A DNA stretch of 64,000 bases from Bacteroidales bacterium (GTDB lineage: Bacteria; Bacteroidota; Bacteroidia; Bacteroidales; F082): NCBI GenBank assembly GCA_017531225.1, contig JAFXLL010000010.1, forward strand, positions 62,001-126,000, read 5' to 3'. Made by a program: the position numbers and the translations under genes. This document shows, in pieces, positions 27,091 to 35,774 of the stretch. The notes below the pieces were generated by a model. The model was not told the DNA's origin. It saw only the letters and a program-made list of their open reading frames with translations, and ran no database searches. The stretch's first letter is position 1; the number at the start of each line of letters is the position of its first letter.

Positions 27091-27882
27091 ATGTTGAATT
27101 TAAAAGGCAAGCATGCCATTGTAACTGGAGGAGGGACTGGCATTGGCCGCTCCATCGCCATCCATCTGGCCAAAGAAGGCTGCAACCTGATCCTCACGGG
27201 ATTAGGAATCGACGACCTGAACAAGGTGAAAGGCGAATGTGAGGCCTTGGGCGTTCAGGCCTGGGCCACGGAGACCCGACTCGACGACTACAATTCCATC
27301 GATGAATTCCACGATTACGTGATGCAACAGGGCGTTAGCATCGACCTCTTCGTGCTGAACGCCGGCATCTCGCAACGCGAAAAGGCGCTCGACACAGACT
27401 TCAGCGTAGATGAAAAAATCCTGAAGATCGACTTCCTAAGCGGGGTGTATCTCGTCAAAAAATTTGGCGATATGATCAAGGCTGCGGAACACGTACAATT
27501 CTCAGTAACCACTTCATTATCAGGATTATTCGGATTTCCATTACGTTCTGCTTACTGTGCCGCCAAACACGCCCTGTTCGGCTTCTATGAATCGTTGGAA
27601 CTGGAGTATCCCAACATCAACGTCACCTTCCTCATCCCCGGCCGCATCAACACGCAGATCAGCAAGAGTGCCCTGATGGGCGACGGCAGTGCCCATGCCA
27701 AGATGGACGCTGGACAAGCCAACGGCTTGGATGTGGACAAATGCGGAGCCATCGCAGTGCGAGCCATCAAACGGCAAAGGCACCGTAAACTTATCGGCAA
27801 GACCGAGCTGCTGATGGCTTATATCCACAAATGGTGTTTGCCTCTCTACTATAAGTTATCAAGAAAAATCTCAGCGACATGA
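27091..27882 (+). CDS. Short-chain dehydrogenase/reductase
   Basis: A 263-residue classical SDR. The NAD(P)-binding TGGGTGIG is at 12-19, LNAGIS near 90, catalytic Ser in VTTSLSG and Tyr-Lys in SAYCAAKHA (YxxxK). The C-terminal tail is hydrophobic and basic (YIHKWCLPLYYKLSRK), suggesting membrane contact, as in 3-ketodihydrosphingosine reductases and DHRS7B-like enzymes. With the divergent palmitoyltransferase-like gene, a 3-ketosphinganine reductase is a reasonable but unproven guess. I chose the ATG at 27091 after the promoter; it overlaps the VOC gene by 4 bases. Confidence 0.85.
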   Translation: MLNLKGKHAIVTGGGTGIGRSIAIHLAKEGCNLILTGLGIDDLNKVKGECEALGVQAWATETRLDDYNSIDEFHDYVMQQGVSIDLFVLNAGISQREKALDTDFSVDEKILKIDFLSGVYLVKKFGDMIKAAEHVQFSVTTSLSGLFGFPLRSAYCAAKHALFGFYESLELEYPNINVTFLIPGRINTQISKSALMGDGSAHAKMDAGQANGLDVDKCGAIAVRAIKRQRHRKLIGKTELLMAYIHKWCLPLYYKLSRKISAT

Positions 27883-28946
27883 AAGAAAAAGTGATTTGTG
27901 GCATACAACAAGTGGGCATCGGAGTCAACGACTTCGTGGAGGCCTGGAAATGGTATTACGACAACTTCGGTTTTGAGGTGAAGATTGTCGATGACGAAGG
28001 CGTGGCGGAACGCATGCTCCCATACACGGGAGGCAAGCCGCAGCCCCGTCGCTCGGGCATCGCCGTCAATATCCGTGGCGGTGGAGGCTTCGAGATCTGG
28101 CAACCCAAGGGCCGTGAGCTCAACTATCTGAAAGAGCCGCTTCGCTTGGGCGACTTGGGCATCCTTATCGCCAAGGTCAAAACTGCCGATATTGAGAATG
28201 CTTACAATACATTTATTAATAAAGGTGCTGATGTCATCAGTGAGATCTTCACCGCTCCCACAGGACAAAAGCACTTCTTCATGAAGGATCCTTACGGCAA
28301 CCTGTTCGAGTTGGAGGAAGATGACTACGTCTTTGTCGACGAGAAGAAGACCACGGGCGGTGCTAACGGCGCTGTCATCGGCGTGAGCGACATGGACCGT
28401 TCCCTACCCTTCTACATGAAGCTCCTCGAATACGATAAAATCGTTTTTGACCAAACGGCAGTGTTTGATGACCTGAAGCCGCTTCCTGGTGGCGATGGCA
28501 AGCTGCGTCGCGTCATCCTCGAGCGTTCCAAGCCTATCGAAGGCCCCTTGAGCCGCATCATGGGCACCTCTCATTTGGAGTTGATCCAAAGCGTCGACGG
28601 TCCAGGCAAGAAACTCTTTGAGGGCCGTTACTGGGGCGATCCCGGATTCATCCATCTCTGCTTCGACGTGCGCAATATGGCCGCTGTTAAGGAAGAGACC
28701 GAGGCTATGGGCCATCCCTTCGTATGCGACAGCGGTGCCGACTTCGGCATGGGCGAGGCCAACGGCCATTTCACATACGTCGAAGACCCCGACGGCACAC
28801 TCATCGAGTTCGTCGAGACTTTCAAGATCCCGATCATCAAGAAAATAGGATTGTATCTCAACTTGGCCAACAAAGACGACCACAAGCCGCTTGGTATTCT
28901 CAAGCTGCTTCGGTTTGCCAAAGTAAAACGAGAGAATATCAAATAA
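27879..28946 (+). CDS. Double VOC (glyoxalase-fold) protein
   Basis: A 355-residue protein with two vicinal-oxygen-chelate domains (about 1-155 and 160-325). The first has QQVGIGVNDFVEAWKWYYDNFGF and DPYGNLFELEED; the second has AVIGVSDMDRSLPFYMKLL and DPDGTLIEFVE. Metal ligands His/Glu are plausible in the second half (SHLELIQ, IHLCFDV). It is not a hydroxyphenylpyruvate dioxygenase by motif. It overlaps the SDR gene by 4 bases, so both belong to one operon whose theme may be lipid-related. Confidence 0.85.
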   Translation: MKEKVICGIQQVGIGVNDFVEAWKWYYDNFGFEVKIVDDEGVAERMLPYTGGKPQPRRSGIAVNIRGGGGFEIWQPKGRELNYLKEPLRLGDLGILIAKVKTADIENAYNTFINKGADVISEIFTAPTGQKHFFMKDPYGNLFELEEDDYVFVDEKKTTGGANGAVIGVSDMDRSLPFYMKLLEYDKIVFDQTAVFDDLKPLPGGDGKLRRVILERSKPIEGPLSRIMGTSHLELIQSVDGPGKKLFEGRYWGDPGFIHLCFDVRNMAAVKEETEAMGHPFVCDSGADFGMGEANGHFTYVEDPDGTLIEFVETFKIPIIKKIGLYLNLANKDDHKPLGILKLLRFAKVKRENIK

Positions 28947-28950
28947 AAAA

Positions 28951-28975
28951 GCCGCGCGATGCGCGGCTTTTTTTT
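28951..28975. terminator. Bidirectional terminator
   Basis: 7-bp stem GCCGCGC/GCGCGGC, GAT loop, T-run of eight and an A-run upstream, between convergent VOC and ompH genes. Confidence 0.93.
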
Positions 28976-28991
28976 CATAAAGCTCTATTTC

Positions 28992-29510
28992 TTATTTCTT
29001 AACATTCAGCTTAGCCTTGACATCCTTAGAAGCGTCGATGGCATCAGCGCCAAGGTAAACGATGGTACCACCGGCATTGTCGATGATATAGGTATAACCC
29101 TTCTCCTTACCGACAGCGTTGATAGCATTTTGAACTTTGTCAAGAACGGGCTTCAGCAGCTCTTCCTGCTTCTTAGCCATTTCCTCTTCGGCATTGGCGC
29201 GGAACTGCTGGATGCGGTTTTCCATGTCAACGATTTCTTTTTCCTTGGACTGTTTCACCAAGTTTGACAATGAAGCCTGGTTAGCCTCGTAATCCTGAAC
29301 CTTATTGGAATACTCGGTCAGCATGGTTTGCAGCTGTGCTTGCAGCTCGTTGTAATAAGCCTCCAAATTGGTCTTAACTTTAGCGCTTTCGGGCATGGAT
29401 TCCAAAATCTCAGCGGAATTGACGTAGGCAATCTTCATCTGGGCATTGGCAACTCCTGACAACACGAAGAGGGCCACTCCCAAAAACAATACTTTGAAAT
29501 ACTTCTTCAT
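28992..29510 (-). CDS. OmpH/Skp-like periplasmic chaperone (second copy)
   Basis: A 172-residue protein: signal peptide (1-23, ending ANAQ), then KIAYVNSAEILESMPE and a long charged coiled coil (about 45-120), ending YIIDNAGGTIVYLGADAIDAS. This is the OmpH/Skp family, trimeric chaperones for outer-membrane proteins. It lies downstream of a second OmpH gene and bamA and has its own -7 box. Confidence 0.92.
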   Translation of the reverse strand: MKKYFKVLFLGVALFVLSGVANAQMKIAYVNSAEILESMPESAKVKTNLEAYYNELQAQLQTMLTEYSNKVQDYEANQASLSNLVKQSKEKEIVDMENRIQQFRANAEEEMAKKQEELLKPVLDKVQNAINAVGKEKGYTYIIDNAGGTIVYLGADAIDASKDVKAKLNVKK

Positions 29511-29557
29511 TTTATAACTATTTATGATTTAACTATTTTTGTTTTTCGTTGAGGGCG

Positions 29558-29565
29558 CAAAGATA
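29558..29565 (-). promoter_or_regulatory. -7 box of second ompH
   Basis: TATCTTTG on the minus strand, 47 bases before the start at 29510. Confidence 0.6.
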
Positions 29566-29594
29566 GCAAAAATTTCGTTTTGTCGAATCGGTTT

Positions 29595-30224
29595 TTACTT
29601 TTTTCCAGTCTTTGCGGGTGTATTCGTCTTGCCTGAAGTACCTGGAGCGGTGGCCGTGGCGCGTTTGCGGTCCTCACGACGGACGGTCTGCATCACGTTG
29701 CTCAGCTGGTCGAGGACATCATCGCTGACATCCACTTTGTCGGAAGCATAGAGGATTGAGGTTCCCGAGGCCATGTCGAAAACGAAGGTATAACCCTTGG
29801 TCTGGGCGAGTTCTGTCAGCGCGGTGTAGATCTTTTCCTGGATGGGCTGCACCAGCTCAGTACGTTTTTGGTACAGCTGACCTTCAGCGCCAAAATACTG
29901 CATCTGCAAGTTCTTGGCCTCCTGTTCCTTATTAATGATCTCCTGCTCACGGGCGCGTTTCTGATCTTCCGAAAGCAGCACCATCTCGGTCTGGTATTTC
30001 TGATACATTTCCGACACTTTGTCATACAAGGCTTTCACCTCGTTCTGCCATTTGGCCGAAAGTGTGTTGAGTTCTTCCTGCGCATCGCCGTACTCAGGAA
30101 TATTGCTCAAGATGTAATCGGAATCGACGTAAGCGAATTTCTGTCCGCCAATCTGTGCATTGGCACTAAAGACACCACAGCACACAATAGCTGCGGTCAA
30201 AAGCAATGATCTCAATGTTTTCAT
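29595..30224 (-). CDS. OmpH/Skp-like periplasmic chaperone (first copy)
   Basis: A 209-residue paralogue of the neighbouring OmpH. Signal peptide ends SANAQ (about 24), followed by KFAYVDSDYILSNIPEY, a coiled coil (about 50-125) and FVFDMASGTSILYASDKVDVSD. The C-terminal 25 residues are an extra basic, Thr/Ala/Pro-rich tail. It sits 71 bases after bamA, whose product uses such chaperones. Confidence 0.92.
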   Translation of the reverse strand: MKTLRSLLLTAAIVCCGVFSANAQIGGQKFAYVDSDYILSNIPEYGDAQEELNTLSAKWQNEVKALYDKVSEMYQKYQTEMVLLSEDQKRAREQEIINKEQEAKNLQMQYFGAEGQLYQKRTELVQPIQEKIYTALTELAQTKGYTFVFDMASGTSILYASDKVDVSDDVLDQLSNVMQTVRREDRKRATATAPGTSGKTNTPAKTGKK

Positions 30225-30295
30225 TTTTATGTCTGTTTATTTGTTATCCAAAATAAGCTTTTCAACAATAACCGTGCCGCTTTCCATTGACGGCA

Positions 30296-32929
30296 TTAAT
30301 CGATGGAGCCTCCAATGGAGAAGTGGAACTGGCTACCGTTAGCACTGCTGTTGCCTGGCACCGCGTCGAAACCATAACCCCAGTCGAGACCGAGGAGACC
30401 GAACATCGGGAGGTAGATACGGGCACCCACACCAGCAGAACGGTACACCTTGAACGGGTTGAAGTTCTCAAAGCCCACCCAACAATTACCTGCCTCCAAG
30501 AAGCCCATCACATAGATGGTGGCTGATGGATTCAGCGACAAGGGGTAGCGCAACTCCATGGTGTACTTGGTGAAGATGTTACCACCGGTAATACCAGAAG
30601 AGCTATTAAGATTCGGGGTAAGTGACTCGTTCGCATAACCTCTCATACCGATGATTTCACGGCTATCAAACATGCTGCCGCCCGTCGAAAGACCGTCACC
30701 GCCGAGATAGAAACGATGGAACGGCGTGGGACCGATCTGGTCGTTGTAATAACCGAGGTATCCGAAACGCACACGGGTCATCAACACCAGTTTTTCATAC
30801 AACTCGGCATACCAAACAGCTTTGAACTTCCACTTATGCATCTCAATCCACTTGTATTTATCGTCCTCAGGAAGCGTGGAGTAGTCTGTATTCGAGAACA
30901 GCGAATATGGCGGAGTGATTTCCAGCGAGAGCTGAATCTCTGAACCGTTTCTTGGGTAGATAGGCTGGCTGACAGAGTTACGGCCGATGTTGATGTTGTA
31001 GCTAATCAAGTTGAAATAGCCGTTGCCCGTGCCAAAGTTATAGATGCTTGAATAGTTCTTCAAGCGATAATTCATATAGGACAATCCATGGTATAACGTG
31101 AAGTAGTCATCAGGCCAAGTCAAGCGACTGCCTAATCCCACCGACACACCAGTCATGCGGAAATAGCCGAAATTCTCGTCTTTTCGCTCGTATCCGTTGC
31201 TATAGAACGATTGGTATATCGAGGCCGTCAACGCATTGGGTTTACGTCCGCCTAACCAAGGCTCGGTGAACGATGCCGAGTAGTAGATATAACGGGTGCC
31301 GTAAGTTGACACTTGCAACGAGAACTTCTGTCCGTCACCAGATGGAATAGGCTTCCAAGCATCCTTTTTGAAGAGATTCCTCATGGAGAAGTTGTTGAAC
31401 GAAACACCTGCCGAAAGGATCAGCATGTTCAATCCCCAACCTGCGGAGAACGATACTTGGTCGGCGCTGGCCTCCTCCACTTGATATTCGATATCGACGG
31501 TATTGTCAGAATAATTGGGTCTCACGTCAGGATTGATAGATTCCTGATTGAAGAAGCCCAAGGTAGCAAGTTCACGGATAGTACGGTGCACGTCACTACG
31601 GCTGAAGAGCTGTCCGGGACGGGAATACATCTCACGCATCACCACGTAGTCGTTGGTCTTGGTATTGCCTTTCAAGGTGACGTTGCTGATACGTGCCTGC
31701 TTGCCTTCCTGCATGCGGATCTCCAGGTCGATGGAGTCGTTTTCGACGCTGACTTCCACGGGATCCACTCTGAAGAACAGGTAGCCATCGTCCATGTAGA
31801 GCGACGAGATATCAAGTGAAGTCTCGCTGTAGGTCAGGTTGGCATTCAAGAGCTCCTTGTTGTAAACGTCGCCCTTCTTAATGCCGAGGACGCCATCCAA
31901 AGTCTCACTGTTGTATTTGGTGTTACCTGTCCAAGTGATGTTGCGGTAATGGTACAGATGGCCTTCATCGATCTCCAGATCGATGCCAATATCGCCGTCT
32001 GCCAAGTTGTAGACTGAATCCCTGACGATGATAGCGTCGCGATAACCTTTGGAGTTGTATTTAGCAATGATATTCTGCTTGTCGTCCTCATAATTCGATT
32101 CCAAGAACTTGGAACTCTTGAAGATGCGGGGACGATAGTTTTCATAAAAGTACTCTTCCACATCGGTGATGGCTCTGAGCGGTTTAAGCGTCAATGCGTC
32201 AGCCACTGCGTTGATCACCATGGGACCGAGCGGATCCAGCGGGTTAAACACGCCTTTCTGCTTGGTTTCCTTCATAGCTGAGAGAATCTGAACATCGGAG
32301 AGGCCTTCGTTACCAGTGATATTGATAGCGCCGATCTTCACTTTTTTACCCTTATCGATATCAATCATCAGATCCACATAATGGTCTCTTGTGGTATCGG
32401 GCACCTGGGTGATATTCACTTGGGCATTGTAGAAGCCTTTCTCAGCAAAGAAACCTTCAATGATTCGGCGAGTTTTGGTCTCAAGATGGCTGGTAGCGAT
32501 ATCGCCTCTTGTGATGTTGATCATGTTACGGATATCATCAGCTTCCGACTTTTTGATGCCGGTAAAGGAGAACTTCGACACTCTTGGACGCTCTTGAACG
32601 ATGATCTGAAGGAAGATCTTGTCGCCAAGGATATTGGTGGCGTTGACCTCCACATCCTCGAACATACCTTGATCCCAAATCTTACGGATAGCCATTGAGA
32701 TGTCATCACCCGGAACGGTGATCTCCTTACCCACTCTCAAGCCAGAGAGCATGCCAAGGACGTTCGGGTCCACATAACTGGTCCCTTCGACGGTGATACC
32801 TGCGATCTCGTATTTCTGGGGACTATTGTAGTCAATATCCGATAAGTCGTCGCCAATCCTGATTTGAGCCATCAGGTTGTAACCTATCATCAGTAGCGCA
32901 AGAAGTATATATTTCTTCATCTTTTTCAT
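30296..32929 (-). CDS. bamA: Outer membrane protein assembly factor
   Basis: An 877-residue BamA. The signal peptide (MKKMKKYILLALLMIGYNLMAQ) is followed by five POTRA domains (about 40-470; e.g. VEGTSYVDPNVLGMLSG, ITGNEGLSDVQI, VTLKGNTKTNDYVVMREM) and a 16-stranded barrel (about 490-877) with the conserved FYLGGDGLSTGG and MRGY loop. It inserts beta-barrel proteins in the outer membrane. It overlaps uppS by 4 bases in the DUF6089-uppS-bamA-ompH-ompH order usual for Bacteroidetes. Confidence 0.96.
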   Translation of the reverse strand: MKKMKKYILLALLMIGYNLMAQIRIGDDLSDIDYNSPQKYEIAGITVEGTSYVDPNVLGMLSGLRVGKEITVPGDDISMAIRKIWDQGMFEDVEVNATNILGDKIFLQIIVQERPRVSKFSFTGIKKSEADDIRNMINITRGDIATSHLETKTRRIIEGFFAEKGFYNAQVNITQVPDTTRDHYVDLMIDIDKGKKVKIGAINITGNEGLSDVQILSAMKETKQKGVFNPLDPLGPMVINAVADALTLKPLRAITDVEEYFYENYRPRIFKSSKFLESNYEDDKQNIIAKYNSKGYRDAIIVRDSVYNLADGDIGIDLEIDEGHLYHYRNITWTGNTKYNSETLDGVLGIKKGDVYNKELLNANLTYSETSLDISSLYMDDGYLFFRVDPVEVSVENDSIDLEIRMQEGKQARISNVTLKGNTKTNDYVVMREMYSRPGQLFSRSDVHRTIRELATLGFFNQESINPDVRPNYSDNTVDIEYQVEEASADQVSFSAGWGLNMLILSAGVSFNNFSMRNLFKKDAWKPIPSGDGQKFSLQVSTYGTRYIYYSASFTEPWLGGRKPNALTASIYQSFYSNGYERKDENFGYFRMTGVSVGLGSRLTWPDDYFTLYHGLSYMNYRLKNYSSIYNFGTGNGYFNLISYNINIGRNSVSQPIYPRNGSEIQLSLEITPPYSLFSNTDYSTLPEDDKYKWIEMHKWKFKAVWYAELYEKLVLMTRVRFGYLGYYNDQIGPTPFHRFYLGGDGLSTGGSMFDSREIIGMRGYANESLTPNLNSSSGITGGNIFTKYTMELRYPLSLNPSATIYVMGFLEAGNCWVGFENFNPFKVYRSAGVGARIYLPMFGLLGLDWGYGFDAVPGNSSANGSQFHFSIGGSID

Positions 32930-33669
32930 TTACTTAGTTGTTCGCTGGTCTTGCCAAATCGGCGTTCACGATGTTGATAGTCCAAGATGGCCTCATACAA
33001 GTCTTCTTTCCTGAAATCGGGCCAGTATTTGTCGGTAAAATAGAGTTCTGAATAAGCCAACTGCCACATCAGGAAGTTGCTGATACGCAGTTCGCCGCTG
33101 GTACGAATGAGCAACTCGGGGTCGGGCATGCCTGCCGTGACAAGCGAATTGGCGAAGGTGTTCTCATCGATATCTTCAGGGTTCATCTTGCCGTCTTTCA
33201 CCTGCTGTGCCAGTTTGCGAGCCGCTTGGGTGATGTCCCATCGGCCGGAATAGCTCAAAGCGAGATTGAGTCCCATCCTTTCGCCTTTGCTGGTGATCTC
33301 GATGACTTCCTGCATCTTGTCGAAAACGGCTTTAGGCAAACGGCTTGTGTCGCCACAAACGGTGAGTCGGATGCCATTTTTCAGCAGTGTCTCGGTCTCT
33401 TTGACAAGGGTTTGTCCGAAGAGTGTCATCAGTCCACCCACCTCGTCGGCAGGGCGGTTCCAGTTTTCGGTGGAGAAAGTATAGAGGGTCAGATAGGAGA
33501 CGCCAAGTTCGGCACAGCCTTCGCTGACCTCGCGCACCGATTGAATAGCGTTTCGGTGCCCGAAGATACGGGGCATACCCTTTTCCTTAGCCCAGCGGCC
33601 GTTGCCATCCATGATAACGGCGATGTGCTTAGGTAGACGTTCTATCTGTATTTGATCTTTCAATGACAT
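32926..33669 (-). CDS. uppS: Isoprenyl (undecaprenyl diphosphate) synthase
   Basis: A 247-residue cis-prenyltransferase. IAVIMDGNGRWAKEKG (18-33) holds the catalytic Asp, FSTENWNRP and the C-terminal ELLIRTSGELRISNFLMWQ with DKYWPDF complete the signature. It makes the lipid carrier for peptidoglycan and surface glycans. It overlaps bamA and lies 2 bases after the DUF6089 gene. Confidence 0.96.
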   Translation of the reverse strand: MSLKDQIQIERLPKHIAVIMDGNGRWAKEKGMPRIFGHRNAIQSVREVSEGCAELGVSYLTLYTFSTENWNRPADEVGGLMTLFGQTLVKETETLLKNGIRLTVCGDTSRLPKAVFDKMQEVIEITSKGERMGLNLALSYSGRWDITQAARKLAQQVKDGKMNPEDIDENTFANSLVTAGMPDPELLIRTSGELRISNFLMWQLAYSELYFTDKYWPDFRKEDLYEAILDYQHRERRFGKTSEQLSK

Positions 33670-33671
33670 GG

Positions 33672-34550
33672 CTATTCAAAATTCATTTTACAAGCAGAGG
33701 AGTTGGGGATCACAAACTTCCAGGTGAGTGAAAGGTTAAGCATGCCGAACCAATCGTTGGTCTGGGAGTTACCGCGCTGATAACCAGCATCGAAAGTCCC
33801 CGTTGGGTCGGTGAAGTCATAACCTTTGGCGGTCGCATGCGTCTCAGCATAGTTAGCATGAACGCCATCAAGATAATCGGTCAGGGTATAATGCATCCGC
33901 CACTCCACCGTGGCTGCCAGATGTTTCGAGATGGACACTTTACAGCCTATGCCGAAGGGGATGGAAAGCGCCATATTACGTTGAAAAAACGGCTTTAGTG
34001 AGTCGCTCACGTTGAAGACGTCGGCATCGTTGGCACCTTGCTGGAGGTCGTTGAAATACAAGACATCCAGTGAGTCGATGCCTGTGTAAGGCTGCACTTG
34101 GTAGACCATTCCAGAGAAGCCCGCAAAAATGTAGGGTGAAATGGTATTTTTGATATGACCGGTATAATAATCCAAAAAATTGAATTCAACCATCACTGCA
34201 AGGTCATTCACCGTAGACTTGAAATTGAGTTTTGCCTCGGGACGCCAAGCGGTTACCGGATCACTGGCTCTGAGTCGTCCATGGGTGTAATCGAGACGGA
34301 ATGCCCAGCGGGTGTTGTAGTTAAAACGAGCCAACACACCCCAGTCATAATCAAACTGGTTGAACTTCTTCCAATCCCATTTTGGCAAGTTACGCCATAC
34401 GTTGAGGTCACCGACATAAGCGGTGGCTCCGAAATGAGGTCCTACCTCGATGGTTTGCGGGGCTTGAGCATACGCACGACTACCAGCCTGACCCAATAAA
34501 ATCAGGCAAAACGCTATCAGCAAAATATGCAGTCTTCTCTTCATTTTCAT
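33672..34550 (-). CDS. DUF6089 family outer membrane beta-barrel protein
   Basis: A 292-residue protein with a signal peptide (about 1-28, ending AYAQ) and a porin-like barrel: IEVGPHFGATAYVGDLN, RWAFRLDYTHGRLRASD, SPYIFAGFSGMVYQVQP and GIGCKVSISKHLAATVEWRMHYTLTDYLDG. DUF6089 regularly precedes uppS-bamA in Bacteroidetes. Its job is not known. First gene of the unit, with a -7 box upstream. Confidence 0.9.
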   Translation of the reverse strand: MKMKRRLHILLIAFCLILLGQAGSRAYAQAPQTIEVGPHFGATAYVGDLNVWRNLPKWDWKKFNQFDYDWGVLARFNYNTRWAFRLDYTHGRLRASDPVTAWRPEAKLNFKSTVNDLAVMVEFNFLDYYTGHIKNTISPYIFAGFSGMVYQVQPYTGIDSLDVLYFNDLQQGANDADVFNVSDSLKPFFQRNMALSIPFGIGCKVSISKHLAATVEWRMHYTLTDYLDGVHANYAETHATAKGYDFTDPTGTFDAGYQRGNSQTNDWFGMLNLSLTWKFVIPNSSACKMNFE

Positions 34551-34558
34551 AAAGTTTG

Positions 34559-34566
34559 CAAAGTTA
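34559..34566 (-). promoter_or_regulatory. -7 box of DUF6089-uppS-bamA operon
   Basis: TAACTTTG on the minus strand, 8 bases before the start at 34550. Confidence 0.55.
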
Positions 34567-34598
34567 AGACTTTTTTATTTATGTGACAACGCAGAAAT

Positions 34599-35423
34599 TC
34601 AATTTCTATTGTCCTTGCCCCACGATAGTTTGTTACGAATGGTGCTGAAGAAGTCCGTGCCCTCCATTCTGACGGTATTAATGCAGAAGTCAGCCTTGCG
34701 TACAACCAGCTCCACTGAGGTATCGAGGGCACACACACGGGAGTCCATGCTGAACACGAATTTTTTCTCGCGACCTTCGACCTGGATGCGGACGACGCTG
34801 TCGTCGGGGATGACGATGGGGCGCACCGTGAGGTTGTGGGCGGCTATCGGGGTGATGACGAAGCAGTGCGAGTCAGGGGTGAGGATGGGGCCGCCGGCGC
34901 TCAGCGAATAGGCTGTGGAGCCCGTCGGAGTAGCCATCAGGATGCCGTCACCCCAGTAGGTATTGAGGAAGACATCATTCACAAAGACCTTGATGGTCAA
35001 CAACGAATGCTCAGGGTTACGGATGATGTTGATCTCGTTTAAGGCATAGTTGACCTTGTCGTGAAAAACGCCTTGCGGGGCCACCAGTTCAAGCAAAGTA
35101 CGGGACTCCGTGGTAAAACGGCCTTCGACGATCTGTTTGATGGCTTCGTGTATCTCTTCCTTAGCCACACTGGAGATGAAGCCCAGCCTTCCCATGTTGA
35201 TGCCTAACATCGGGATGCCCGAGTTGCCTACCAACGGCACTGCGTCAAGCATGGTACCGTCGCCACCGATGGAAAGCAGCATGTCGACACGACCGTCGAG
35301 TTCGCCATGGCTTGTAAAGCAGTCCACGACCTCCACATGGTTGTCGGTCAGTTCCTGAATCAGCTTTTGCATGTACACCTCGTTTTCCGGGGCGATGGTC
35401 TTTCTAAAAATCGCGATTCTCAT
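34599..35423 (-). CDS. nadK: NAD kinase
   Basis: A 274-residue NAD kinase producing NADP. The GGDGTMLDA motif (near 53), NEINIIRNPEHS and the GDGILMATPTGSTAYSLSAGGPI block are diagnostic. It lies 12 bases downstream of the ACT-like gene in the rsgA-ACT-nadK unit. Confidence 0.96.
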   Translation of the reverse strand: MRIAIFRKTIAPENEVYMQKLIQELTDNHVEVVDCFTSHGELDGRVDMLLSIGGDGTMLDAVPLVGNSGIPMLGINMGRLGFISSVAKEEIHEAIKQIVEGRFTTESRTLLELVAPQGVFHDKVNYALNEINIIRNPEHSLLTIKVFVNDVFLNTYWGDGILMATPTGSTAYSLSAGGPILTPDSHCFVITPIAAHNLTVRPIVIPDDSVVRIQVEGREKKFVFSMDSRVCALDTSVELVVRKADFCINTVRMEGTDFFSTIRNKLSWGKDNRN

Positions 35424-35435
35424 AGGCTATGCTTG

Positions 35436-35774
35436 TTAAACGCTCATGTATCTCATCAGCAAGGCGTACCTGTCGCGCAGGTCACTATCCTCATCGGGCG
35501 AGCTGAAAGTATTGGCAATGTTGTAGTTATAACGATAGAAGCTTTTCACGATGGCGGTACAATCCGACTTGTTGACCAAGATGCTCACCATGATGCGTCC
35601 GGGATCTTCAGGGATGCCGTCCACCGTCAGGTTCAAGATCTTGGCATCGTTCTCCTCCACAATCCTTGCAATCTCAGACAGACTGTAGTCATAAGCGCCC
35701 ATCTCAAGCTGGATGACGCAAGCCTGCTCATCTTCCAATTTCTTCAGCATCAAATCCTTAATCGTCGGTTCCAT
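35436..35774 (-). CDS. ACT-like domain protein, apparently lacking CBS domains
   Basis: A 112-residue protein starting MEPTIKDLML (an alternative ATG at 35789 adds five residues). The core VIQLEMGAYDYSLSEIARIVEENDAKIL... ILVNKSDCTAIVKSFYRYNYNI matches the C-terminal ACT-like half of the two-CBS-domain proteins that sit beside nadK in other Bacteroidetes. Here the N-terminal CBS pair is absent: the gene begins inside the end of rsgA. It could be a natural short form or a remnant; the reading frame is intact. Overlaps rsgA by 17 bases. Confidence 0.6.
   Translation of the reverse strand: MEPTIKDLMLKKLEDEQACVIQLEMGAYDYSLSEIARIVEENDAKILNLTVDGIPEDPGRIMVSILVNKSDCTAIVKSFYRYNYNIANTFSSPDEDSDLRDRYALLMRYMSV

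Noticed and set aside
27879-28946. 4-hydroxyphenylpyruvate dioxygenase
   Set aside because: Length and double VOC fold are similar, but the HPPD signature residues are not seen and the neighbours are lipid-type genes.
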